From Nitratireductor aquimarinus (GTDB taxonomy: Bacteria; Pseudomonadota; Alphaproteobacteria; Rhizobiales; Rhizobiaceae), in the NCBI RefSeq assembly GCF_017255295.1, contig NZ_JAFKDE010000005.1:124001-188000 (forward strand): a DNA stretch of 64,000 nucleotides. The letters run 5' to 3'. Within the stretch, counting starts at the first letter, position 1. The number at the start of each line of letters is the position of its first letter. Under the pieces are notes generated by a model. That model searched no databases, was not told where the DNA came from, and saw only the letters and a program-made list of their open reading frames with translations. Position numbers and translations under genes: made by a program. Below are positions 35,543 through 44,863 of the stretch, piece by piece.

Positions 35543-36550
35543 ATGACCGTCAAAGTAGCCATCAACGGATTTGGCCGCATCGGCCGCAATATCGTACGCG
35601 CGATCTACGAGTCGGGCCGCAAGGACATCGACATTGTCGCGATCAACGATCTCGGCCCCGTCGAGACCAACGCTCACCTGCTGCGCTATGACAGCGTGCA
35701 TGGCCGCTTCCCTTCCGAGGTGAAGGTCGACGGCGACACGATCAGCATCGGCTCCGACTCCTTCAAAGTGTTCGCCGAGCGCGACCCGTCCAAGCTGCCG
35801 TGGGGCGAGCTGGGCGTTGACATCGTGATGGAGTGCACCGGCATCTTCACCTCCAAGGAGAAGGCTTCGCTGCACCTGCAGGCCGGCGCAAAGCGCGTTC
35901 TGGTTTCGGCTCCGGCCTCCGGCGCGGACCTGACGGTCGTTTACGGCGTCAACCATGACAAGCTCTCCAGCGAGCACCTGATCGTCTCCAACGCTTCCTG
36001 CACCACCAACTGCCTGGCTCCGGTGGCCAAGGTCCTGAACGACGCCTTCGGCATCGAGAAGGGCTTCATGACGACGATCCACGCCTATACGGGCGACCAG
36101 CCGACCCTCGACACAATGCACAAGGACCTCTACCGCGCCCGCGCGGCAGCCATGTCCATGATCCCGACCTCGACCGGCGCGGCCAAGGCCGTTGGCCTCG
36201 TCCTGCCGGAGCTCAATGGCAAGCTGGACGGCGTCTCCGTGCGCGTGCCGACCCCGAATGTCTCGGTCATCGACTTCAAGTTCGTACCGAGCAAGAAGGT
36301 CACCGTCGAAGAGATCAACAACGCGCTCGTGGCGGCTGCCGACGGCCAGCTGAAGGGCATTCTCGCCTACACCAACGAGCCGCTGGTCTCCATCGACCTG
36401 AACCACAACCCGGCCTCCTCTACCTTCGCGCTCGACCAGACGAAGGTGATCGACGGCGACCTGGTTCGCGTCATGTCCTGGTACGACAATGAATGGGGCT
36501 TCTCCAACCGCATGGCCGACACGGCGGTTGCGTTCGGAAAGACCATCTAA
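35543..36550 (+). CDS. gap: Glyceraldehyde-3-phosphate dehydrogenase, type I
   Basis: This 335-residue NAD-dependent enzyme makes 1,3-bisphosphoglycerate. The NAD fold is [21 protein letters not shown], the active-site Cys153 lies in [12 protein letters not shown], and [15 protein letters not shown] ends the catalytic domain. GGAGG precedes the ATG. It follows tkt by 136 bp and has a strong terminator just after it, so it may be expressed separately from pgk. Confidence 0.98.
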   Translation: MTVKVAINGFGRIGRNIVRAIYESGRKDIDIVAINDLGPVETNAHLLRYDSVHGRFPSEVKVDGDTISIGSDSFKVFAERDPSKLPWGELGVDIVMECTGIFTSKEKASLHLQAGAKRVLVSAPASGADLTVVYGVNHDKLSSEHLIVSNASCTTNCLAPVAKVLNDAFGIEKGFMTTIHAYTGDQPTLDTMHKDLYRARAAAMSMIPTSTGAAKAVGLVLPELNGKLDGVSVRVPTPNVSVIDFKFVPSKKVTVEEINNALVAAADGQLKGILAYTNEPLVSIDLNHNPASSTFALDQTKVIDGDLVRVMSWYDNEWGFSNRMADTAVAFGKTI

Positions 36551-36572
36551 CTCCATTCTCACGCCTTTTCAG

Positions 36573-36604
36573 AACGCCCGGCCATCGCGCCGGGCGTTTT
36601 TCTT
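36573..36604 (+). terminator. Rho-independent terminator of gap
   Basis: A 10-bp stem (AACGCCCGGC / GCCGGGCGTT) is followed by TTTTTCTTTT, 22 bp after the gap stop. Confidence 0.92.
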
Positions 36605-36689
36605 TTGTCCATGCCCTTGCATCTCACTTCCGCCGCATCCTTTATGAAAAAGAACAGCAACTTGCGACGAAGTGGATGAAGAGAGGCGG

Positions 36690-38501
36690 ATGGATCAGGG
36701 CATTTACGTCATAACGCTGGTGGGCACGGCGCTTGTGCTGTTTGCCGCGTTCTCGAGCCTGATCGCCTTTCGCTTCGGCGCACCGCTGCTTCTCATCTTT
36801 CTCGGTATTGGTCTGGCCGCCGGAACGGACGGGCTGGGCCTCGATTTCGACAATGCAGCCGTCGCCTATTTCATCGGCTCGCTGGCGCTGGCGGTGATCC
36901 TGTTCGATTCGGGCTTCGGCACATCGGTGGCCGCCTTCCGACAGGCTGCCGCCCCTGCGCTCGTGCTGGCGACAATCGGCGTCTTGATGACGGCCGGGCT
37001 GGTCGGCGTCGCCGCCTATTACGTGACCGGGTTTGGCTGGCTGGAATCCCTCCTGCTCGGCGCGACCGTGGCCTCGACAGACGCAGCGGCGGTGTTCTTT
37101 CTGCTGCGGGTGGGCAACATCTCCGTGCGCGAGCGGGTGCGCTCCACGCTGGAAGTGGAGTCGGGCTCGAACGACCCGATCGCCATCTTTCTCACGCTTT
37201 CGCTTGTCGGGCTGATCGCCAGCGGCGAGGCGATGCAGGCGGACACGCTGGCCGCCGATGTGGCCATCGGCTTTCTGCAACAGATGGGCATCGGCCTGAT
37301 GGCCGGGCTTGTTGGCGGCTGGAGCATCGTGCGGCTGGTGGTGAAGCTCAAGCTGGAACAGGGGCTGCTGCCGATTTTCGTGCTGGCGCTCTCGCTTCTG
37401 GTGTTTGCGCTGGCCGGGGCGATGGGCGGATCGGGCTTCCTCGCCGTGTATGTGGCGGGTCTGATCGCCGGCAATGCGAAACTGCGCTCGACCGCCATGC
37501 TGAAGCGCTTTCAGGACGGCGTGACCTGGCTGGCGCAGATCATCATGTTTCTCGTGCTCGGCCTGTTTGCCACGCCGTCGCAATTCGCCGACATCATTCT
37601 GCCGGCGCTGTTTATCGGCCTGTTCCTGATCTTCGTCGCCCGGCCGCTGGCCGTGACACTGTGCCTTGCGCCGTTCCGGTTCTCGCCCGCCGAGAGCGCC
37701 TTCGTCTCGTGGGTGGGCCTGCGCGGAGCCGTGTCGATCCTGCTGGCGATCACGCCGCTGATCGATGAGCTGCCGAACGGGCGGGCGCTGTTCAACATCG
37801 TCTTCATCATCGTGCTGGTGTCGCTGATCGTGCAGGGCTGGACGGTGGGACCGCTGGCGCGCCGGCTGGGACTGACGCTGCCGCCGCGCATGGGGCCGCT
37901 GAACAAGGTGGAGCTGGAACTGCCCGGCTCCGCCCGTCACGAGCTTCTGGCCTATCGCGTGGTGGCGGGAAGCCCGGTGGAGCGCGGCCAGCGCATTCCA
38001 CGCTGGGCCAAGCCCTCGCTCGTGGTGCGCGACGGGCGCTCCATGACCTATCAGTATGCGGGGCGCCTTTCCGCCGGAGACCATGTCTACATCTTCGTGC
38101 CGGACCGCTATCCCCGCCTGCTCGACCGGCTGTTCGCAAGCCCTGTGGAAATGGACCCGGAGGATGCGGACTTCTTCGGCGCGTTCTCGGTCGATCCCGA
38201 ACGCCCGGCCTCGGACATCGAGGCGGCCTATGCGCCGGGGCTGAGCGAGGACGAGCAGAAGAAGACCATTGCCGAACTGATGCGCGAGCGGCTTGGCGGG
38301 CGCGCTGAATATGGCGACCGCGCAACGCTTGGCGAGATCGAGTTGATCGTGCGCGATGTGGACGAGGATGGGCGCGTCATCGCCGCCGGACTTTCGGTGG
38401 AGCCGCAGGCCCCCGAGGTGCGCGTGCCGCTTCTGCTCAGCCCGCGCGACCTGATGCGCCGGATTTTCCGCAGGAAGCCCCGCCCCGACGCCGGCTCATA
38501 A
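36690..38501 (+). CDS. Potassium/proton antiporter, NhaP2/CvrA type
   Basis: This 603-residue monovalent cation:proton antiporter of the CPA1 family has about twelve membrane helices (to near residue 395) with ATVASTDAAAVFFLLR and ESGSNDPIAIFLTL, the Asp-containing motif of the ion site. The cytoplasmic part holds a TrkA-C-like domain (ELLAYRVVAGSPVERGQRIPRWAKPSLVVRDG) and a CorC/HlyC-like domain (ATLGEIELIVRDVDEDGRVIAAGL), as in CvrA. ATG 36690 is preceded by GAGAGG; GTG 36672 is the alternative. It sits between gap and pgk, breaking the glycolytic block. Confidence 0.9.
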   Translation: MDQGIYVITLVGTALVLFAAFSSLIAFRFGAPLLLIFLGIGLAAGTDGLGLDFDNAAVAYFIGSLALAVILFDSGFGTSVAAFRQAAAPALVLATIGVLMTAGLVGVAAYYVTGFGWLESLLLGATVASTDAAAVFFLLRVGNISVRERVRSTLEVESGSNDPIAIFLTLSLVGLIASGEAMQADTLAADVAIGFLQQMGIGLMAGLVGGWSIVRLVVKLKLEQGLLPIFVLALSLLVFALAGAMGGSGFLAVYVAGLIAGNAKLRSTAMLKRFQDGVTWLAQIIMFLVLGLFATPSQFADIILPALFIGLFLIFVARPLAVTLCLAPFRFSPAESAFVSWVGLRGAVSILLAITPLIDELPNGRALFNIVFIIVLVSLIVQGWTVGPLARRLGLTLPPRMGPLNKVELELPGSARHELLAYRVVAGSPVERGQRIPRWAKPSLVVRDGRSMTYQYAGRLSAGDHVYIFVPDRYPRLLDRLFASPVEMDPEDADFFGAFSVDPERPASDIEAAYAPGLSEDEQKKTIAELMRERLGGRAEYGDRATLGEIELIVRDVDEDGRVIAAGLSVEPQAPEVRVPLLLSPRDLMRRIFRRKPRPDAGS

Positions 38502-38636
38502 TCACTGCGCCATCTTGCGCCCGGCGCGCGGCGCTGTATGGTCGCCAGCGAATTTACACCACCGTTCCACCAGCGGTTCCGGCGGTTGCGACATGATGCA
38601 CCGTTTCAGAACCCACACAGGAGACAGCGACGCGCC

Positions 38637-39839
38637 ATGCCGGACTTCAAGACCCTTGACGACCTCAACGACATTGCAGGCAAGCGCGTGCTGGTGCGCG
38701 TCGATCTGAACGTTCCGGTGAAGGACGGCAAGGTCAGCGACACCACCCGCATCGAACGCGTGATGCCGACCATCACGGAACTGTCTGGCAAGGGCGCGAA
38801 GGTCATCCTGATGGCGCATTTCGGCCGCCCGAAGGGCAAGGCCGATCCGGCTGCCTCGCTGGAGCCCATCGCCTATGCCGTGGAGAGCGTGCTCGACCAC
38901 CGCGTTCATTTCGCCAAGGACTGCATTGGCGCACCGGCGGCTGAGGCCATTGCCGAAATGGCCAATGGCGACATTCTGCTTCTGGAGAACACGCGCTTTC
39001 ATGCCGGCGAAGAACAGAACGATGCCGAATTCGCCCAGGCGCTGGCCGAGAATGGCGACATCTATGTGAACGACGCCTTTTCGGCTGCACACCGCGCCCA
39101 CGCCTCGACCGAGGGCCTCGCTCACCTGCTGCCGGCCTATGCGGGCCGCACCATGCAGGCAGAGCTCGAAGCGCTTGAGAAGGGCCTTGGCCAGCCGGCG
39201 CGGCCGGTGCTGGCCATTGTCGGCGGTGCGAAGGTTTCCACCAAGATCGACCTCCTGATGAACCTGGTGAAGAAGGTGGACGCGCTGGTGATCGGCGGCG
39301 GCATGGCAAACACATTCCTCGCCGCGCGCGGCACGGAAGTGGGCAAATCGCTGTGCGAGCACGACCTGGCGAAGACCGCCAAGCAGATCATGATCGAGGC
39401 CGCAGAAGCCGGCTGCGCGCTGATCCTGCCGGTGGACGCCGTGGTGGCGCGCGAATTCAAGGCCGGCGCGGAAAGCGAAGTGGTGGCCATCGACAACGTT
39501 CCGGCGGACGCCATGATCCTCGATGTGGGCCCGAAGAGCGTCGAGAAGGTCAATGAGTGGCTGGACCGCGCCGACACGGTGGTCTGGAACGGCCCGCTGG
39601 GCGCATTCGAGATCGAGCCGTTCGATGCGGCAACCGTTGCCGCTGCAAAGCACGCAGCACACCGCACCGGCGAAGGACTGCTCGTCTCGGTGGCCGGTGG
39701 CGGCGACACGGTGGCAGCGCTCAACCATGCCGGTGTGGCAGACGCATTCTCCTACGTCTCGACTGCTGGCGGCGCGTTTCTGGAATGGATGGAAGGCAAG
39801 GCGCTGCCCGGCGTCGTTGCGCTTTCGAAATCCGCTTAG
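38637..39839 (+). CDS. pgk: Phosphoglycerate kinase
   Basis: This 400-residue enzyme transfers phosphate from 1,3-bisphosphoglycerate to ADP. Signature [17 protein letters not shown], the triose-site Arg/His region [35 protein letters not shown], and the nucleotide-site [13 protein letters not shown] and [11 protein letters not shown] are all present. ATG 38637 starts the conserved [10 protein letters not shown]; the frame extends upstream without similarity. It is followed by class I fba. Confidence 0.98.
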   Translation: MPDFKTLDDLNDIAGKRVLVRVDLNVPVKDGKVSDTTRIERVMPTITELSGKGAKVILMAHFGRPKGKADPAASLEPIAYAVESVLDHRVHFAKDCIGAPAAEAIAEMANGDILLLENTRFHAGEEQNDAEFAQALAENGDIYVNDAFSAAHRAHASTEGLAHLLPAYAGRTMQAELEALEKGLGQPARPVLAIVGGAKVSTKIDLLMNLVKKVDALVIGGGMANTFLAARGTEVGKSLCEHDLAKTAKQIMIEAAEAGCALILPVDAVVAREFKAGAESEVVAIDNVPADAMILDVGPKSVEKVNEWLDRADTVVWNGPLGAFEIEPFDAATVAAAKHAAHRTGEGLLVSVAGGGDTVAALNHAGVADAFSYVSTAGGAFLEWMEGKALPGVVALSKSA

Positions 39840-40006
39840 ATCGATTGAATTCGCTTCGTTTCACAGGTCAGGAGCCACTTTTCACCCCTGCGTTAAGCAA
39901 AGTGTGAATAGTCTGTCATTTCAATCGATTAGGGATTGAGAGGGCGCATTCCGTTTGCCGGACGCATCTGCTATGCGCCCGGGTATGAACAGACAGGAGA
40001 CCTGAA

Positions 40007-41029
40007 ATGAGCGAACGGCTTGAGGATATTGCAGCCGCCATGGTGACCCCGGGACAGGGGATTCTGGCAGCGGACGAAAGCTCCGGCACCATCAAGAAGC
40101 GCTTCGACACGATCGGCCTCGAGTCGACGGAAGAGAACCGTCGCGACTATCGCGAGATGATGTTCCGCGCCGACGATGCGATGAAGAACTGCATCTCCGG
40201 CGTCATCCTCTACGACGAGACGATCCGCCAGAAGGCAGCCGACGGCACGCCGCTGGTCGATCTCATCAAGGCCTCCGGCGCAGTGCCGGGCATCAAGGTT
40301 GATGGCGGCGCGAAGCCGCTGGCCGGCTTTGAAGGTGAAACCATCACCGAGGGCCTCGACGGCCTGCGTGACCGCCTCAACGAGTATTACGGCCTTGGCG
40401 CGCGCTTCGCCAAATGGCGCGGCGTGATCTCGATCTCCAACGACCTGCCGCGCTGGGGCGCGGTGAAGCAGAACGCACAGGCGCTGGCGCGCTATGCGGC
40501 TCTCTGCCAGGAAGCCGGCATCGTGCCGATCGTGGAGCCGGAAGTGCTGATGGACGGCAAGCCGGGCGATCACTCCATCGACCGCTGCTACGAAGTGACC
40601 GAGTGGGTTCTGAAGACCGTCTTTGACGAGCTTTACGACGCGCGCGTTTCGCTTGAGGGCATGGTGCTGAAGCCGAACATGGTCATCGACGGCAAGAACG
40701 CCCGCAAGGCGAGCCGCGAAGAAGTGGCCGAGAAGACCGTGCGCTGCCTGAAGTCGACCGTTCCGGCCGCCGTGCCGGGCATCGCCTTCCTCTCCGGCGG
40801 CCAGTCGGACGAAGAAGCGACGGCGCATCTCTCGCTCATGAATGCCGGCTTCGACATGCCGTGGGCGCTGACCTTCTCCTATGGCCGTGCGCTGCAGGCC
40901 GCCGGCCTGAAGGCATGGGGCGGCAAGAAGGAAAACGTCGCTGCCGCGCAGCAGGCCTTCGGCCACCGCGCGAAGATGAACAGCCTCGCCGCCACCGGCA
41001 AGTGGGAGCCTGGCCTCGAAGCCGCCTGA
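40007..41029 (+). CDS. fba: Class I fructose-bisphosphate aldolase
   Basis: This 340-residue Schiff-base aldolase cleaves fructose 1,6-bisphosphate to triose phosphates. The N-terminal GILAADESSGTIKKRF, KWRGVISI, and EGMVLKPNMV with the Schiff-base Lys222 identify it as class I (animal-type), not the zinc-dependent class II. FLSGGQSDEEATAHL near 263-277 completes the site. GGAGACC lies before the ATG. A strong terminator follows 26 bp after the stop. Confidence 0.97.
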   Translation: MSERLEDIAAAMVTPGQGILAADESSGTIKKRFDTIGLESTEENRRDYREMMFRADDAMKNCISGVILYDETIRQKAADGTPLVDLIKASGAVPGIKVDGGAKPLAGFEGETITEGLDGLRDRLNEYYGLGARFAKWRGVISISNDLPRWGAVKQNAQALARYAALCQEAGIVPIVEPEVLMDGKPGDHSIDRCYEVTEWVLKTVFDELYDARVSLEGMVLKPNMVIDGKNARKASREEVAEKTVRCLKSTVPAAVPGIAFLSGGQSDEEATAHLSLMNAGFDMPWALTFSYGRALQAAGLKAWGGKKENVAAAQQAFGHRAKMNSLAATGKWEPGLEAA

Positions 41030-41055
41030 TCAGGCAGGTATCGAGAACGCATTGG

Positions 41056-41092
41056 AACGGCCCGTCGGCGACTGTCGGCGGGCCGTTTTCTT
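41056..41092 (+). terminator. Rho-independent terminator of fba
   Basis: A 9-bp stem AACGGCCCG / CGGGCCGTT is followed by TTTTCTTTT, ending the tkt-to-fba block. Confidence 0.88.
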
Positions 41093-41127
41093 TTGGGTGT
41101 TGGGGTGAATGTCGGGGCTGCTGCTCA

Positions 41128-41260
41128 GAGCAGTTCATCGTTTCATGGAAACGCTGCGCTGCTCCATATGCCTGTTTCGCCGCATTTATGCGGACGTCAG
41201 GTGATTCCACCTGACTGCAAAATGCTCCAGAGCAGTTCAGTGTTTCACGGGAATCACCTG
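41128..41260. repeat. Short palindromic repeats C and D downstream of fba
   Basis: Element C is GAGCAGTTCATCGTTTCATG with GAAACGCTGCGCTGCTCC; a second, C-like copy begins at 41229. Between them element D (41188-41229) contains the perfect stem GTCAGGTG-ATTC-CACCTGAC followed by TGCAAAATGCTC. D recurs at 61356-61396, and C-like pieces occur near 12911 and 26108. Confidence 0.65.
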
Positions 41261-41264
41261 CGCC

Positions 41265-41426
41265 CTACTCGCCGCCTCGTAGAAGAATGGTGAGCGAGAC
41301 CGCGCCAAGCGCGATCAGGGCGAGTTTCCAGAAATCGGCGCGGCGCTTCAGGCCCGGAAGGCCGAGCGGCCGGATGATGTGCACGATCATCATCGCCAGA
41401 ATGAGCAGCAGCAGGATCTTGGTCAT
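41265..41426 (-). CDS. Small membrane protein of unknown function
   Basis: This 53-residue protein has two hydrophobic helices (KILLLLILAMMIVHII and FWKLALIALGAVSLTILL) separated by a basic turn (GLPGLKRRAD), and ends in RGGE. The start at 41426 is the one directly before the first helix; the site upstream (CGGACC) is weak. I do not recognise the family. It is divergent from the propionyl-CoA synthetase gene. Composition supports a real membrane protein. Confidence 0.6.
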   Translation of the reverse strand: MTKILLLLILAMMIVHIIRPLGLPGLKRRADFWKLALIALGAVSLTILLRGGE

Positions 41427-41581
41427 GACGGTCCGATTCGGGAAACCATCGCCCCTTGTGCCCGCTGCCGACCCCACCTGTCAAAACCATCGCCTTCACC
41501 GCAAGTCTGATTTACCTTTCCGCCAACGATCCGCTATCGTCGGGCGAGATCAGGCTCAAACCGCAGGGAGGAGGCGGGGTG

Positions 41582-43480
41582 ATGTCGCGCTATCACGAGG
41601 TTTACCGGAGCTGGCAGCAGGATCCGGAGCGTTTCTGGGCGGAGGCTGCCGCCGAAATCGACTGGTACAGCCCCTGGGACAGGGTTTTCGACGCGGAGGC
41701 CGGCGTTTACGGACGCTGGTTCCCCGGCGCGACCTGCAACACGTGTTTCAATGCGGTGGACCGGCATGTCGAGGGCGGGCGAAAGGACCAGCCCGCCCTC
41801 GTCTATGACAGCCCGATCAGCGGCCGCAAGAAGAGCTTCACCTATGGCGAGCTGAAGGACGAGGTAACGGCGCTGGCCGCCGTGCTGAAGGATTTCGGCG
41901 TCGGCAGGGGCGACCGCGTGGTCATCTACATGCCCATGGTGCCGGAAGCGGTGTTCGCCATGCTGGCCTGCGCGCGCATCGGGGCCGTTCATTCGGTCGT
42001 GTTTGGCGGGTTCGCCGCCCGCGAGCTTGCCGCGCGCATCGATGATGCGGCTCCGCGCGCGATCATCTCGGCCTCGTGCGGGCTGGAGCCAGGCCGCATC
42101 GTGCCCTACAAGCCGCTGCTCGACGAGGCGATCCGCCTCTCCTCCGCCAAGCCCGAGAACTGCCTGATCCTGCAGCGCGAGGAACAGGGCTGCGACCTGG
42201 TGCAGGGACGCGATCATGACTATGCGCGGATGGTGCAGGCGGCGCGTGCTGCCGGTCTTGCCGTGCCGTGCGAGCCGGTGCTCGCCACCGATCCGCTGTA
42301 CATTCTCTACACGTCGGGAACGACGGGACGCCCCAAGGGCGTGGTGCGCGACAATGGCGGGCACATGGTGCGGCTCAAATGGTCGATGTTCAACGAGTTC
42401 GGCATCGAGCCGGGCGAGACGTTCTGGGCGGCGTCGGATGTGGGCTGGGTGGTGGGCCATTCCTACATCGTCTATGCGCCGCTGTTACACGGTTGCACGA
42501 CGGTTCTGTTCGAGGGCAAGCCGGTGGGCACGCCCGATGCCGGCGTGTTCTGGCGGGTGATCGCCGAACACGGCGTGGCGGCACTCTTTACCGCGCCGAC
42601 GGCGTTTCGCGCGATCCGCACGGCGGACCCGGATGCGGAGATGATGGCCGGACACGACCTCTCCCGCTTCCGCACGCTCTTTCTGGCCGGTGAACGGGCC
42701 GACCCCGACACGGTGAAATGGGCGGAGAAGACGCTGGGCGTTCCCGTGATCGACCACTGGTGGCAGACGGAGACGGGTGCGCCAATCAGTCAGGACCCCG
42801 TCGGGCTTGGCATGCTGCCGGTGAAATACGGTTCACCCGGCGTGCCGATGCCGGGCTATGATGTGCAGGTTCTGGACGATGCGGGACACCCCGTGCCGGC
42901 GGGCACGCTCGGCAATGTGGTGGTGAAGCTGCCGCTGCCGCCCGGCGCACTGCCGACGCTTTGGAACGACGACAGGCGGTTTCGCGAGGCCTATCTCAGC
43001 GAGTTTCCGGGTTACTACAAGACGGCGGACGCCGGCATGCTGGATGAGGACGGGTATCTCTTCATCATGGCGCGCACGGACGACATCATCAATGTGGCGG
43101 GACACCGGCTTTCAACCGGCGGCATGGAGGAAGTGGTGGCCGAGCACCCCGCCGTTGCCGAATGCGCGGTGATCGGCATTGCCGACCAGCTCAAGGGTCA
43201 GGTGCCCTGCGGCTTCGTGGTGCTGCACGGCAGGGCCGGTGCGGACATGAGCACGGTGGAACGCGAGCTGGTGGCGATGGTGCGCGAGCGGATCGGGCCG
43301 GTTGCCGCGTTCAAGAAGGTGGTGCCGGTGAAGCGGCTGCCCAAGACACGCTCGGGCAAGATCCTGCGCGCCACCATGCAGAAGATCGCCGACCATCAGG
43401 AATGGGCGATGCCGGCCACTATCGACGATCCGGCGATCCTCGATGAAATCAGCGAGGCGCTGGACAAGTCCGGGAAGTGA
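41582..43480 (+). CDS. prpE: Propionyl-CoA synthetase
   Basis: This 632-residue acyl-adenylate enzyme activates propionate (and perhaps other short acids) to acyl-CoA. It has the short-chain synthetase N-terminal domain (YHEVYRSWQQDPERFWAEAAAEIDWYSPWDRVFD), the AMP-binding P-loop YILYTSGTTGRPKGVVRDNGG near 240-258, the WWQTETGAPIS core, and the C-terminal hinge and Lys region RLPKTRSGKILRATMQKIAD. The FNAVDRHVEGGRKDQPAL block separates PrpE from acetyl-CoA synthetase. ATG 41582 follows GGAGGAGG. It is followed by an SDR gene 70 bp later. Confidence 0.92.
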   Translation: MSRYHEVYRSWQQDPERFWAEAAAEIDWYSPWDRVFDAEAGVYGRWFPGATCNTCFNAVDRHVEGGRKDQPALVYDSPISGRKKSFTYGELKDEVTALAAVLKDFGVGRGDRVVIYMPMVPEAVFAMLACARIGAVHSVVFGGFAARELAARIDDAAPRAIISASCGLEPGRIVPYKPLLDEAIRLSSAKPENCLILQREEQGCDLVQGRDHDYARMVQAARAAGLAVPCEPVLATDPLYILYTSGTTGRPKGVVRDNGGHMVRLKWSMFNEFGIEPGETFWAASDVGWVVGHSYIVYAPLLHGCTTVLFEGKPVGTPDAGVFWRVIAEHGVAALFTAPTAFRAIRTADPDAEMMAGHDLSRFRTLFLAGERADPDTVKWAEKTLGVPVIDHWWQTETGAPISQDPVGLGMLPVKYGSPGVPMPGYDVQVLDDAGHPVPAGTLGNVVVKLPLPPGALPTLWNDDRRFREAYLSEFPGYYKTADAGMLDEDGYLFIMARTDDIINVAGHRLSTGGMEEVVAEHPAVAECAVIGIADQLKGQVPCGFVVLHGRAGADMSTVERELVAMVRERIGPVAAFKKVVPVKRLPKTRSGKILRATMQKIADHQEWAMPATIDDPAILDEISEALDKSGK

Positions 43481-43550
43481 CGGGCGCTGCCCTTGACCTT
43501 GCCGTGCCCCCGGCGCAGGGTCCGGCCGATTTTTGGCATAAGGATTCATC

Positions 43551-44345
43551 ATGGCACTGGACGGCAAGACAGCAATCGTAACGGGCGGCGCGAGCGGCAT
43601 TGGCTATGCAATCGCCGAGCGGTTTCTGCGCCACGGCGTCAAGGTCGTGATCGCCGATGTGGATGGCGAAAAGGGTGCGCAGGCGCTTTCCGATCTGGAA
43701 AAACTGGGCGATGCGCGCTTCGTGAAGGCGGATGTGAGCAAGCGGCTGGACGTGCACAACATGCTGGCGGAAACCATCGACGCCTTCGGCGACGTGGACA
43801 TTCTCGTCAACAATGCCGGCATCGTGCATGCGTCCGACTTTCTCGACCTGAGCGAAGAGGATTTCAGCCGCGTTCTCGACATCAATCTGAAGGGTTCCTT
43901 CCTCGCGGGACAGGCCGTGGCCCGCTTCATGGTCGAGAAAGTGCAGAATGGCGGTGCGCCGGGCACGATCATCAACATGTCGTCGATCAACGCCGTTCTC
44001 GCGATCCCCGAGCAGATTGCCTATTCGGTTTCCAAGGGTGGCGTGAACCAGCTCACCCGCGTCATGGCGCTGGCGCTCGCGCCCTATGGCATTCGCGTCA
44101 ACGCGATCGGGCCGGGCTCGATCATGACCGAGATGCTGGCCAAGGTGAACAGCGACCAGGCGGCGCGCAACCGCATGCTCTCGCGCACGCCGCTCGGCCG
44201 CGCCGGCGAGCCAGGCGAGATCGCCTCGGTGGCAACCTTCCTGGCCGATGACGATGCAAGCTATGTGACGGGACAGACGATCTACGCCGATGGCGGACGC
44301 CTGCCGCTGAACTACACGGTGGAAGTGAAGCCGGATATCTCCTGA
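43551..44345 (+). CDS. SDR-family oxidoreductase
   Basis: This 264-residue classical short-chain dehydrogenase has the cofactor motif TGGASGIG (11-18), NNAG (87-90), Ser144-145, and the catalytic Tyr158/Lys162 in AYSVSKGG. Asp37 after the second strand (VIADVDGE) favours NAD over NADP. RVNAIGPGSIMTEM and ADGGRLPLNYTV are typical of glucose/3-oxoacyl-type members. The substrate cannot be assigned. It follows prpE on the same strand. Confidence 0.9.
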   Translation: MALDGKTAIVTGGASGIGYAIAERFLRHGVKVVIADVDGEKGAQALSDLEKLGDARFVKADVSKRLDVHNMLAETIDAFGDVDILVNNAGIVHASDFLDLSEEDFSRVLDINLKGSFLAGQAVARFMVEKVQNGGAPGTIINMSSINAVLAIPEQIAYSVSKGGVNQLTRVMALALAPYGIRVNAIGPGSIMTEMLAKVNSDQAARNRMLSRTPLGRAGEPGEIASVATFLADDDASYVTGQTIYADGGRLPLNYTVEVKPDIS

Positions 44346-44407
44346 CAAAACGGCGTCAGCACCGGTCGGCGATGATGCCCTGCCCTTTTTTCTGCGCAGC
44401 GTAACGG

Positions 44408-44434
44408 CCCTCCTGACAGTGTGTTGTCAGGAGG
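44408..44434. promoter_or_regulatory. Perfect 11-bp inverted repeat upstream of the VOC gene
   Basis: CCCTCCTGACA-GTGTG-TGTCAGGAGGG is exactly symmetrical, 42 bp before the GTG start of the VOC gene and 62 bp after the SDR stop. No T-run follows, so a DNA operator, for example for the WYL regulator encoded next door, is as likely as an RNA hairpin. Confidence 0.5.
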
Positions 44435-44476
44435 GCTGTGTCATTCTGCAGGCATTGAAAATGGAGGGTTACCCAA

Positions 44477-44851
44477 GTGTCTGCCACTTTGCCGTTGCAT
44501 GCTGTCGTCTGGGCGGAAATTCCGGTCACCGACATGGACCGGGCGCGCGCTTTCTATGGCGCTGTCGTTGAAAATGAACTGGCGCTGCAGGAAGACGGGC
44601 CGAACCCGTTTGCCGTGTTCGCCTCGAAAGACCCGCAGGAATCCATCTCGGGGCACATCTACCCCGGCAAGCCGGCTCCCGAAGGCACCGGGCCGACCAT
44701 TCATCTCGCAGTCGCAGCGCCGCTTGAAGACGCCATGAAGCGCGTGACGGACAATGGCGGCAAAGTGGTGTCGCCCATCGTCACTATTCCTGCCGGTCGT
44801 TTCGTGTATTGTCTCGATCCCGACGGAAACAGCTTCGGAATTTTTGCGTGA
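44477..44851 (+). CDS. VOC-family (glyoxalase/bleomycin resistance fold) protein
   Basis: This 124-residue protein has one VOC domain: AVVWAEIPVTDMDRARAFYGAVV, then GPTIHLAVAAPLEDAMKRVTDNGG, and the terminal RFVYCLDPDGNSFGIFA with the conserved DPDGN. Such proteins bind a metal and act on small molecules or methylglyoxal adducts; its own substrate is unknown. It starts with GTG, set by a GGAGGG eight bases upstream. The WYL regulator follows 12 bp later. Confidence 0.88.
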   Translation: MSATLPLHAVVWAEIPVTDMDRARAFYGAVVENELALQEDGPNPFAVFASKDPQESISGHIYPGKPAPEGTGPTIHLAVAAPLEDAMKRVTDNGGKVVSPIVTIPAGRFVYCLDPDGNSFGIFA

Positions 44852-44863
44852 GGAGAACAACGC

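Noticed and set aside
41128-41260. CRISPR-like array
   Set aside because: The repeats here are few, dissimilar and palindromic with no regular spacers; they belong to the dispersed C/D repeat family.
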